Below are positions 27,109-35,462 of a DNA stretch of 64,000 nt, piece after piece. Numbering within the stretch: position 1 is the first letter of the stretch; each line of letters opens with the position of its first letter. Under the pieces are notes generated by a model that was not told the origin of the DNA, made no database searches, and saw only the letters and a program-made list of their open reading frames with translations. The translations under genes and the position numbers were made by a program. This DNA comes from Tissierella praeacuta_A (GTDB taxonomy: Bacteria > Bacillota > Clostridia > Tissierellales > Tissierellaceae). The DNA lies in the NCBI RefSeq assembly GCF_040396155.1, contig NZ_JBEBOY010000003.1:62001-126000 (forward strand), written 5' to 3'.

Positions 27109-28521
27109 ATGGCTGAAAAAACCGTTGATCTGAAAAAAAAGAAGGAATTTCCACATACTCTTATAATCATTAGTTGTATAATTCTTTTGGCAGCATTATT
27201 AACTTATATAGTTCCAGCTGGGCAATACGATAGAGTTGAAGACCCAGCTTCAGGAAGAGTTTTGGTTGACCCAAGTTCATATCATGGAACTGAAAAGAAT
27301 CCAGCTTCTATAATGGATATATTCACAGCTGTACCTAAAGGATTCTTAGGAACAAGCTGGATATGCTTTTTAATTCTAATAGTAGGAGGCACTTTTTCAG
27401 TAGTTACTAGTACTGGTGCTATTCAAGCATTTTTAAATAAAGCAATTTCCAAAGCTAAAGGAAAAGATATTTATTTTATACCTGTATTAGTATTTGTTTT
27501 CTCATTAATACCCACATTTATTGGAACATTAGAGGCTTACTTAGCTTTCGTTCCATTAGGAGTTTTATTAGCACGTTCCATGGGGTTAGATGCCTTAGTT
27601 GGAATTAGTATAGTAGTTGCTGGCGGAGGAGCTGGATTAGCATCTGGTATATTTAATCCATTTACAATTGGTACAGCTCAAGGATTAGTTGGCTTACCAT
27701 TATTCTCAGCTGCATGGTATAGAGTTATTGCATTTATTGGATTTAACTGTTCAGTTTCTTTTTGGACAGTAAAGTATGCTAAGAGTATTAGAAAAGATCC
27801 TAAAAACAGTTATATATATGATGTAGAGCAGGAAGCTAGAAAAGATGCAGAAGAACAAGTAATGCCAGAGTTAAATGCTAGAAATATAGGAATTTTATTA
27901 GCAGTATTTGCAGGTATGGCTTTTGTTGTATATACAGCATTAACTGGAGGAGATTTTAAAACAGAGATACCAGCTATCTTTTTAATGATGATGGTAGTAG
28001 TTGGAATTATTGCTAGATATTCACCAAACGAATTAATGAAATTATTTGTTAAAGGTGCATCAGGAATGGTTGGCGGAATAATGGTAGTAGGCTTTGCAAA
28101 AGCCATTGCTATAATTATGGAAGGCGCAGGAATGATTGATACAATAGTATATGCATTATCTGGAATGTTAACAGGAACATCAAAAATAGTTGGTGCAGTT
28201 GTAATGTACTTCATTCAATATATTACAAACTTCTTTATAATCTCAGGTGCCGGACAAGCGGCAGTTACTATACCAATACTATCACCTATAGGAGATATAA
28301 TTGGTATTACTCAACAGACTGTTTGTGCTGCTTTCCAATACGGTGATGGTATTACTAATCTTTTATTGCCAATGTCTCCATTAACATCAGGAGCAATAGC
28401 TATAGCAGGTATTAGTTATCCAAAATATTTTAAATATATTTGGAGGATAATTCTTACAAATACTATAATCGGAGCTATATGTGTAGCATTTGCAGCAGCA
28501 ATAAATCTAGGGCCATTTTAA
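27109..28521 (+). CDS. YfcC-family (DcuC superfamily) carboxylate/amino-acid carrier
   Basis: 470 residues with about twelve membrane helices. The N-terminal TYIVPAGQYDRVEDPASGR loop and the ASGIFNPFTIGTAQGL and FISGAGQAAVTIPILSP-like segments are typical of the YfcC/ArcD-type branch of anaerobic C4-dicarboxylate and amino-acid carriers. It starts 11 bases after the UroD-like gene with AAGGAGG. It should import the substrate of the operon, or exchange substrate for product. Confidence 0.9.
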   Translation: MAEKTVDLKKKKEFPHTLIIISCIILLAALLTYIVPAGQYDRVEDPASGRVLVDPSSYHGTEKNPASIMDIFTAVPKGFLGTSWICFLILIVGGTFSVVTSTGAIQAFLNKAISKAKGKDIYFIPVLVFVFSLIPTFIGTLEAYLAFVPLGVLLARSMGLDALVGISIVVAGGGAGLASGIFNPFTIGTAQGLVGLPLFSAAWYRVIAFIGFNCSVSFWTVKYAKSIRKDPKNSYIYDVEQEARKDAEEQVMPELNARNIGILLAVFAGMAFVVYTALTGGDFKTEIPAIFLMMMVVVGIIARYSPNELMKLFVKGASGMVGGIMVVGFAKAIAIIMEGAGMIDTIVYALSGMLTGTSKIVGAVVMYFIQYITNFFIISGAGQAAVTIPILSPIGDIIGITQQTVCAAFQYGDGITNLLLPMSPLTSGAIAIAGISYPKYFKYIWRIILTNTIIGAICVAFAAAINLGPF

Positions 28522-28561
28522 CAGTTTAAGAAACAAAAGATTAAATAAGGAGTTAATATAA

Positions 28562-29863
28562 GTGAATATTAAAGAACAAGTTATTGAAATATTGAAAAAA
28601 GAAGTAAAGCCTGCAGTTGGCTGTACAGAACCAGTAGCAGTTGCGTTAAATACAGCTTATGCAGTAGATTTATTACCTGCTGATTCTAAAGAAATTTCAA
28701 AATTATCAGTGGAAGTAAGTAAAGGTATATATAAAAATGGTATGGATGTTGGAATACCAAATACTAATAAAATAGGATTAGATGTTGCGGCTTCGTTAGG
28801 GGCTGCAACTTCCCCTAAATATGGATTAGAAATTTTAGGAAAGATTTCTGATGAAGAACTAAGAAATTCAGAAGAAGCATCAGGAAAATATGAAATAGAT
28901 GTTAAAGTTGCAAAAGATAATAATAAATCAGTTTATATAAAAACAACTGTTGAAAATACTAAACACATTGCAATTGCTGTTACCGAAGACAAGCATGATA
29001 ATATAGTTTATTTATCATTAGATGGAAATGAAATATTAAATAAAAAAAGTGAAATAACCGATAAAGCTACTAATGAAAATCTTGATGAGGGATTTTATAA
29101 TTTATCAATAGATACTATTGTTAAAGAAATTGAAGAGATAGACTATGAAGATATTAAGTTTTTATTAGAAGGTATGGAAATGAATATCCAAGTAGCTGAA
29201 GCAGGAATAAAAGCAAAGTATGGACTTGGAACAGGATATAGTTATCATAGAAATATTGAAAGCGGTATTATATCAAAGGACCTTGGAAATCTGGCTTATA
29301 TGCTAACAGCAGCAGCATCAGATGTTAGAATGTCAGGTCAATCTATGCCAGTTATGAGTTCAAGTGGAAGCGGAAACAATGGTTTGACTGCTATACTTCC
29401 AATAGCTGCATATAAAGAAATCAGAGAAGTAAATAATGAAGATTTAGCCAAAGCTTTAGCTATTAGTCATATAATTACATCCTATGTTAAAAAATATATA
29501 GGAAGATTATCAAACTTATGTGGATGCAGTTTAGCAGCATCTATAGGATCTGGGTCAGCAATAGCATGGTTATTATCAGGAAGAGATAATATTGCACCGA
29601 CTATAAATAATATTATTGCAAACCAAGCAGGAGTAATATGTGATGGAGCTAAACCAAGTTGTGCACTTAAGTTAGGAACTGCAGCTTCTACTGCAGTGCA
29701 ATCGGCTTTATTAGCTATTCAAGGAACTAATATAAAAGACAATAATGGAATAGCTAGTAATAGTGCAGAAAGAAGTATAAGAAATTTAAGAGAAATCAGT
29801 TCTAAAGGAATGAAACCTGTTGATGATACAGTTATTGAAATAATGTTAAGTAGAGAGGGATAA
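28562..29863 (+). CDS. L-cysteine desulfidase-like / serine dehydratase alpha family enzyme (CyuA/UPF0597)
   Basis: 433 residues from GTG 28562 behind AAGGAGTT. VKPAVGCTEPVAVAL is the family signature. Cysteines C21, C320, C322, C360 and C367 can form the 4Fe-4S site known in this group. Members (E. coli CyuA, archaeal cysteine desulfidase) split cysteine into pyruvate, ammonia and sulfide; related enzymes act on serine. Here it is one base before an M20 amidohydrolase, suggesting that the amino acid is first freed from a conjugate. Exact substrate unknown. Confidence 0.9.
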   Translation: MNIKEQVIEILKKEVKPAVGCTEPVAVALNTAYAVDLLPADSKEISKLSVEVSKGIYKNGMDVGIPNTNKIGLDVAASLGAATSPKYGLEILGKISDEELRNSEEASGKYEIDVKVAKDNNKSVYIKTTVENTKHIAIAVTEDKHDNIVYLSLDGNEILNKKSEITDKATNENLDEGFYNLSIDTIVKEIEEIDYEDIKFLLEGMEMNIQVAEAGIKAKYGLGTGYSYHRNIESGIISKDLGNLAYMLTAAASDVRMSGQSMPVMSSSGSGNNGLTAILPIAAYKEIREVNNEDLAKALAISHIITSYVKKYIGRLSNLCGCSLAASIGSGSAIAWLLSGRDNIAPTINNIIANQAGVICDGAKPSCALKLGTAASTAVQSALLAIQGTNIKDNNGIASNSAERSIRNLREISSKGMKPVDDTVIEIMLSREG

Positions 29864-29864
29864 A

Positions 29865-31046
29865 ATGGACCCAAATGTTAAAAGCATTATTGATAAAGCT
29901 TATGAAATTGAGGATGGTTTAATAGAAACAAGAAGATATATCCATAAAAATGCTGAAGTTGGATATAACACAGTTAAAACTTCTGCTCATATAAAGGAAA
30001 AGCTTGAAGAAATAGGAGTTAAATTCCGTGATATTGATGGAACAGGAATAGTTGCAGACATTGGCTTTGGCGAAAAGACAATTTTATTAAGAGCTGATAT
30101 GGACGCACTACCTATGTATGAGATAAATGATTTGGAGTTTAAATCAAATATAGAATCTTCCCATTGTTGTGGTCATGATTTACATGCAACTATGTTATTA
30201 GGTGCCGCAAAGATTCTTAAAGAAAGAGAAGCAGATTTAAAAGGTACAGTAAGACTTATGTTCCAACCAGATGAAGAAGGTGGAGCTGGAGCAAAGAGAA
30301 TGTTAGATAATGGAGTTCTAAAGGATAGAAATATAGATGCAGCATTGGCTCTACATGTAGATGCAAAGAGTCCATTAGGTACATTAGATTATGGATATGG
30401 TAAGACATTTGCATCAAATGACAGCTTTGAAATAACTGTCAATGGTAGAGGAGGACATGGAGCAAGGGCCTATGAAACAATAGATCCAATCAATATAGCT
30501 ATTAATATATATAATAGTATATATAATGTAATAAACCGAGAAGTAGATCCCTTTAACCATGTACTATTTTCTGTAACTTCCATAGAAGCAAACAGTACAT
30601 TTAATATTATACCAGACAGTGCAAAGATTAAAGGAACGTTAAGGACATATGATGATAAACAGCGAGAATATCTATTAAAAAGATTTGAAACAGTGACAAA
30701 AGCCATATCTCAATCATTTATGTCAAATGCAGAATTTAAAATTGTTAAATCATTGCCGGCACTAACAACATCAAAGGAGTTCACTAATAAGATTTTAAAA
30801 TTATCACAAAAGCTTGAAGATAAAATAAATATTAATGTAGAACCTGTAGTGAAAAGAGGCTCAGAAGATTTTTCATATATATCTGAGCAAATTAATAATA
30901 ACGCATATCTATTTATTGGAGCAGGTAAGAGTAATCAAGAAGGATATGAGTTTGGACAACACAATAGTAATGTTATATTTAATGAAGAGGTGTTACCTAT
31001 AGGGTCTGCTTTATTATCTGCCATTGCATATTTGTGGTTATTATAA
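29865..31046 (+). CDS. M20-family amidohydrolase (N-acyl amino acid/peptide hydrolase)
   Basis: 393 residues. Metal-site motifs of the hippurate-hydrolase/N-acyl-aminoacylase branch are present: LRADMDALP, CCGHDLHATMLLG, and FQPDEEGGAGA with the catalytic Glu pair. The lid-domain motif NGRGGHGARA is also there. It is expected in the cytoplasm and tightly coupled to the desulfidase-like gene, so it probably removes an acyl or aminoacyl group from the compound that enzyme uses. Confidence 0.92.
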   Translation: MDPNVKSIIDKAYEIEDGLIETRRYIHKNAEVGYNTVKTSAHIKEKLEEIGVKFRDIDGTGIVADIGFGEKTILLRADMDALPMYEINDLEFKSNIESSHCCGHDLHATMLLGAAKILKEREADLKGTVRLMFQPDEEGGAGAKRMLDNGVLKDRNIDAALALHVDAKSPLGTLDYGYGKTFASNDSFEITVNGRGGHGARAYETIDPINIAINIYNSIYNVINREVDPFNHVLFSVTSIEANSTFNIIPDSAKIKGTLRTYDDKQREYLLKRFETVTKAISQSFMSNAEFKIVKSLPALTTSKEFTNKILKLSQKLEDKININVEPVVKRGSEDFSYISEQINNNAYLFIGAGKSNQEGYEFGQHNSNVIFNEEVLPIGSALLSAIAYLWLL

Positions 31047-31092
31047 TCAGAAAATTAATATTTATTTAATCTCTTAATATATAAAAGCAAAT

Positions 31093-31126
31093 AACATAAC
31101 TCTAGCTAATTTAGCAGGGTTATGTT
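31093..31126 (+). terminator. Hairpin between the amidohydrolase and DMT transporter genes
   Basis: AACATAACTCTAGCTAA pairs with TTAGCAGGGTTATGTT with one bulge and one G-U. A weak T-rich stretch follows, so it could be a leaky terminator or an mRNA-processing/stabilising hairpin. Confidence 0.55.
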
Positions 31127-31169
31127 AAGCTTGTTTAATGGACTTTTTTATTTTTAGGAGGGGATTACA

Positions 31170-32045
31170 ATTAAAAACAATAATTCAGCATTAATAGGAA
31201 TTATATATGTTTTATTATCTGCATTAACTTTTGCAGCTAGTTCATCTTTTGGAAAAATGGTTACAATGAATTCATCTATGTCAGGTATGGTCAATTCATT
31301 TAGTAGATTTTTATTAGGTACAATAGTAATGTTTATTTATATAGTCGCTACTAAAAAATCTTTTAAACCTAATAGGTTTAAGCATATATTTATTAGAAGT
31401 GCATTTAACAGTATATCAATAATGCTCTTTTCTCTTGGTTTCCAATATACTACTATAACAAATGCAAATATGTTGCAAATGACATATCCTGTATTTGTTT
31501 TAATATTAGCACCAATAATTTATAAAGATAAGGTAAAGAAAAGTAGTTATTTATATTTAGGTATAATTATGTTAGGGTGCTATTTAGTAGCATTTCCAGA
31601 TTTCAGCAGTATAAATATAGGAGATATTTATTCTATTTTATCATCTGTCGCAGCAGCTATTAGTATATTATCTCTTAAAGAAGCTGGAAAACATGATGAA
31701 TCTCATATTATAATTTTTTATGTAATGCTTTTAGCAACTATTATTAATTTACCATTTGTAATAAAAGATTTAGCAATGCCTGATACAAAAGTATTATTTG
31801 ATATAGTTTTATCTGCAGTAACTGGAGTGTTAGGACAGGTATTTATAACTATGGGATACAAATATGTAGATAATGCCACAGGCGCTATTGTATCTGCCAG
31901 CAGAATTTTAATAGCAGCAATTTTAGGAATAGCTTTATTCTCAGACCCTTTGAATTCTAGAGTAATGTTAGGAGGTATAATTATTATTTTAGCTTTAATT
32001 GGGGTAAGCGGATATTTTGATAGATATAAAAAGACAAATGTATAG
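31170..32045 (+). CDS. DMT-family (EamA) transporter, probable ATT start
   Basis: About 291 residues with ten membrane helices in two EamA repeats, the usual length. The first ordinary start codon, ATG 31257, would remove the first helix (IGIIYVLLSALTFAASS is encoded upstream). Reading the frame back, there is no ATG, GTG or TTG, but ATT at 31170 lies 8 bases after a strong AGGAGGGG and yields KNNNSALIG next. An ATT start, known for infC, is therefore the best reading; a sequence error or damaged start is the alternative. Function: probably export or import of an amino acid or metabolite of the island. Confidence 0.8.
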   Translation: MKNNNSALIGIIYVLLSALTFAASSSFGKMVTMNSSMSGMVNSFSRFLLGTIVMFIYIVATKKSFKPNRFKHIFIRSAFNSISIMLFSLGFQYTTITNANMLQMTYPVFVLILAPIIYKDKVKKSSYLYLGIIMLGCYLVAFPDFSSINIGDIYSILSSVAAAISILSLKEAGKHDESHIIIFYVMLLATIINLPFVIKDLAMPDTKVLFDIVLSAVTGVLGQVFITMGYKYVDNATGAIVSASRILIAAILGIALFSDPLNSRVMLGGIIIILALIGVSGYFDRYKKTNV

Positions 32046-32167
32046 TATGTAAGATGAGAAAATGAACTATGATTTAGAGAATGGGTAATAGAAAAAAGTC
32101 TGATTTAGTTAGATTAGATAATTTAGAAGAATCAAGAATAATAGAAAATAAGTAAGGAGTTTATAAT

Positions 32168-33034
32168 ATGTCCATTAACAAGATTGGCTTCATAGGATTA
32201 GGTGCTATGGGATTTCCCATAGCAAAACATCTTTTAAAACATGGATTTGAAGTTCATATAGCAAAACATAGCAACAAAAAAGAATCCATAGATAAAATTA
32301 AAGAATTAGAATTACTTGGGGCGAAAAACAAGAAAAGTATTTCTGAAATTCCAGTTGGAGTAGATATGATTATAAGTATTTTACCTTCCGATAAAGAAGT
32401 AGAATCTGTATTGTTAGATGAATCCTTTTTTAATAATGTCAAAGATAATACTGTAATCCTTGAAATGACTTCCTGCTCCCCGGAAATCGTAATTAAATTA
32501 GAAAAATATTATATGAGTAAAAGGGTAAAGGTAATAGATGCTCCCTTAAGTGGAGGAGTTAAAGGTGCAAATGATGGAAGTTTAACTGTTTTTGGGTCAG
32601 GAAATGAAGAAGTTTTCAATGAAATAAAGGAAGTCTTAAATGTATTTGGAAAAAATATTCATTATATAGGAAAGCTTGGAACAGGAAAAACACTTAAATC
32701 AATTAATCAAATGATGATTGCTATAAATACTATGGGGTTAATAGAAGCATATACCGTTGCTAGGAATCAAGGAATTGATTTAAACATTATACAAGATGTA
32801 ATAAGTCAAAGCTCAGGAAATTCATATTCATTAAATAGATACTTGCATAAACTTGGACAAGAAGACTTTGAAGGTGGCTTTAAGTTAAGTTTAATGAGAA
32901 AAGATATAAAAACGGCAATAGATTCAGTACATGATATTCCGCTGCCATTTACTAACTTGGTTTATAATTTGTTTTTAATGACTAGAGAATATGATGATAT
33001 GGACTTTATATCTATAAGTAAATTATATAAATAG
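32168..33034 (+). CDS. 3-hydroxyisobutyrate dehydrogenase-family NAD(P)-dependent oxidoreductase
   Basis: 288 residues. Rossmann motif GFIGLGAMGFPIAKHL, substrate-binding DAPLSGGVKGA, and the catalytic-lysine region GTGKTLKSINQM are all typical of beta-hydroxyacid dehydrogenases. It would reduce or oxidise a 3-hydroxy-acid such as tartronate semialdehyde or hydroxyisobutyrate; the actual substrate is unknown. Good AAGGAG site before ATG 32168. It ends the catabolic island. The 120 bases before it hold no gene I can support. Confidence 0.92.
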   Translation: MSINKIGFIGLGAMGFPIAKHLLKHGFEVHIAKHSNKKESIDKIKELELLGAKNKKSISEIPVGVDMIISILPSDKEVESVLLDESFFNNVKDNTVILEMTSCSPEIVIKLEKYYMSKRVKVIDAPLSGGVKGANDGSLTVFGSGNEEVFNEIKEVLNVFGKNIHYIGKLGTGKTLKSINQMMIAINTMGLIEAYTVARNQGIDLNIIQDVISQSSGNSYSLNRYLHKLGQEDFEGGFKLSLMRKDIKTAIDSVHDIPLPFTNLVYNLFLMTREYDDMDFISISKLYK

Positions 33035-33162
33035 GAAGGATTATGGATTTCACATTGGATGGGGTGTTTTTTTAGTCTTTTTAATGTAAAGAATAAATGG
33101 TATAATCTTCATATAAAACAAATACAATAACTGTATAACCCAAAAATTATAGAGGTGAGAAA

Positions 33163-34386
33163 ATGTCCAAGAAGCAAGTCATAAGATTGATGGTAGTTTT
33201 ATTAGTAGTGACAAATATAATTACTTTTGGTCTAACTAATTTAATGAGTGTAACATTTAGTAACAAGGCTTATATTCCACTGGCAGAATACAACAAATTA
33301 AAGTCTGTCTATAATGAATTTTCAAAAGTAATGATGGTAGAGGATTATGTTAAGAAGAACTACTTAAGGGATGTAGATGAAAAGAAATTAGTAGATGGAC
33401 AATTAAAGGGGATGCTTCAAGCTCTTGAAGACCCATATTCTAACTATATGACTAAAGATGAGTTTGCATCTTTTTTACAACAAACTAGCGGAACGTATGC
33501 AGGGATTGGAGTTGTAGTTACTCCAGGAGATGATAATTTAATAACTGTAGTATCACCAATAGAAGATACTCCTGGTGAGAGAGCAGGCATAAAAAGTGGA
33601 GATAAGATAATAAAAGTAAATGGAGTAGAATATCTTGGGGAAAGTATGGATGAAGCAGTAAAGGTAATGAAAGGTGAGGCTAATACCAAAGTTTCACTTA
33701 CAATTTTAAGAAAAGATAAAAATGGAAAAAACAAGGTTTTCGATATTGAAATAACTAGAGAGATCATAAGATTGATTACGGTAAAATCAAATATAATAGA
33801 TGATAATATAGGGTATATAAATATTACATCCTTCGATGAATTAACATATAAAGATTTTAAAAAAGAATTAGATAAGCTAGGAAGTCATAATATTAAGGGT
33901 CTGATTATAGATTTAAGAAATAATCCTGGTGGATTATTAAGTGTATGTGCTAATATATCAGATGAATTATTGGGAGAGGGAGATATAGTATATACACAAA
34001 CTAAAGATGGAAAAAGGGAATACCTAAGGTCAGATAAAAAAATGGTTGATTATCCATTAGTTTTACTAGTTAACAAAGGGTCTGCCTCAGCGTCAGAAAT
34101 ACTTGCAGGTGCAGTTAAAGACCATAATAGGGGTATCTTAATTGGAACAACAACATTTGGAAAAGGAGTAGTACAGAGAATTCAAGATTTAGATGATGGT
34201 TCAGGATTAAGATTAACCATATCTGAATACTTTACACCAAATGGAATAAATATTCACGGAGTAGGTATTGAACCAGATATAGTAGTGGAATTACCAGAAG
34301 GTGTTGAGGAAATCGGTGTAAATAACTTAAAGGAAGACAATCAATTAAGAAGAGCAATAGAAGAAATAAAATCTAAAATTAAATAA
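33163..34386 (+). CDS. Carboxy-terminal processing protease (CtpA/CtpB, S41)
   Basis: 407 residues. N-terminal membrane helix, PDZ domain around 95-185, and S41 protease domain. The catalytic residues S309 (GSASASEI), K334 (FGKGVVQ) and Q338 fall at the same numbers as I recall for B. subtilis CtpB, which cleaves SpoIVFA in sporulation. In B. subtilis, ctpB, minJ, uvrBA and ftsEX are neighbours, and here the same set is found apart from the inserted island. Sporulation signalling is likely but wall-enzyme processing is also possible. Confidence 0.94.
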   Translation: MSKKQVIRLMVVLLVVTNIITFGLTNLMSVTFSNKAYIPLAEYNKLKSVYNEFSKVMMVEDYVKKNYLRDVDEKKLVDGQLKGMLQALEDPYSNYMTKDEFASFLQQTSGTYAGIGVVVTPGDDNLITVVSPIEDTPGERAGIKSGDKIIKVNGVEYLGESMDEAVKVMKGEANTKVSLTILRKDKNGKNKVFDIEITREIIRLITVKSNIIDDNIGYINITSFDELTYKDFKKELDKLGSHNIKGLIIDLRNNPGGLLSVCANISDELLGEGDIVYTQTKDGKREYLRSDKKMVDYPLVLLVNKGSASASEILAGAVKDHNRGILIGTTTFGKGVVQRIQDLDDGSGLRLTISEYFTPNGINIHGVGIEPDIVVELPEGVEEIGVNNLKEDNQLRRAIEEIKSKIK

Positions 34387-34409
34387 TCTTTAAAGAGGAG
34401 AATTAAAGT

Positions 34410-35462
34410 ATGTACGGGTTATATCAGATTGTATATTTTACGATAATAGATATTATAAATACTTTAAAATCTCCTTTTTTTATTGCAGTCCTATGTATTA
34501 TATATTTTCAATATATAAAGATAGGAAAAATAGAAAAGGAGATTTTAGGATATAGAAGGTCTGCATTATTAAAATTATCTATATCAACCATGTTCGGAAT
34601 ATTAGGTGGGATAATTACAACTGTTATGTTTATTTATTTAGGTGTAGTTGCAATACCTCAAGACTTTATGTATATATTAATTGTTGCAATTGTTCTATCC
34701 CTTATAAATCCTAGATACATGTGTTTCTCCTATGGAGGTGCTATAGTATCTTTAATAAGTCTAATAACTGGATATCCAAAAATTCAGATTTCCCAGGTAA
34801 TGTCTGTAGTTGCTGTACTTCATATAGTTGAAAGTATATTAATTCTTCTTGACGGAGGAAGGAGTAAAGTACCAGTTTTCTTTGAAACAAAATCTCAAAT
34901 AGTTGGTGGTTTTAATATGAATAGGTTTTGGCCTATTCCCTTTGTAATATTTATTGGTGATGGATTAATTCATCCTGTTACTCTCATGGCAATTCTTAGT
35001 TATGGAGATTATTCCATAGTATCTTATCCTAGAAAAAAGGTTATAAAAACTGCCATTGTGTTATTTTTATATAGCATTATTTTATTATACATATCAAAGA
35101 CTGTAGATAATCTTTTTATACCTCCATTATTTGCTTTGGTAGGGCATGAATATATTATTCTTCAAAATAAGATTATTGAGAATAAGAGGATACCTATATT
35201 TACATCTTTTGATAAAGGGATGAAAGTATTAGATGTTATTCCAAATACAATTGCCCATAATATAGGAATGGAAACAGGGGATATATTGCTAAAAATAAAT
35301 GGGATTGAAATAAACAGCAATAAGGATTTAGAAGATGTGATGAATATACAAATAAATAGAATGGAAATTGAATTTTTCAATATAAAATCTGGATTATCTA
35401 CGAAGGAATACTATGGAAAAAGAAAACCCCTAGGACTTATAATAGTCCCTAGGGATTTTTAA
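34410..35462 (+). CDS. MinJ-like polytopic membrane protein with C-terminal PDZ domain
   Basis: 350 residues: about eight membrane helices (residues 15-240), then a PDZ domain of about 75 residues with VLDVIPNTIAHNIGMETGD and LLKINGIEINSNKDLEDV. B. subtilis MinJ, which links DivIVA to MinCD, has this layout and the same neighbours (ctpB, uvrBA). Identity is therefore probable by position and layout, though sequence similarity cannot be checked here. Starts 23 bases after ctpB with AAAGAGGAG. The last codons carry a terminator stem and overlap the convergent lipoprotein gene by four bases. Confidence 0.75.
   Translation: MYGLYQIVYFTIIDIINTLKSPFFIAVLCIIYFQYIKIGKIEKEILGYRRSALLKLSISTMFGILGGIITTVMFIYLGVVAIPQDFMYILIVAIVLSLINPRYMCFSYGGAIVSLISLITGYPKIQISQVMSVVAVLHIVESILILLDGGRSKVPVFFETKSQIVGGFNMNRFWPIPFVIFIGDGLIHPVTLMAILSYGDYSIVSYPRKKVIKTAIVLFLYSIILLYISKTVDNLFIPPLFALVGHEYIILQNKIIENKRIPIFTSFDKGMKVLDVIPNTIAHNIGMETGDILLKINGIEINSNKDLEDVMNIQINRMEIEFFNIKSGLSTKEYYGKRKPLGLIIVPRDF
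35424..35460. terminator. Terminator lying inside the 3' end of the MinJ-like gene
   Basis: AACCCCTAGGACT and AGTCCCTAGGGATTTTT form a stem with a short AT loop. It overlaps the last codons (IVPRDF) and the stop of the PDZ gene, and abuts the stop of the minus-strand lipoprotein gene, so it likely serves both. Confidence 0.78.

Noticed and set aside
24888..33034. Calling the catabolic island an integrative element
   Set aside because: No integrase, transposase, tRNA target or direct repeat ends were seen; insertion is inferred from gene order only.
33040..33075. A terminator after the hydroxyacid dehydrogenase
   Set aside because: A T run is present but the stem is only three or four weak pairs.
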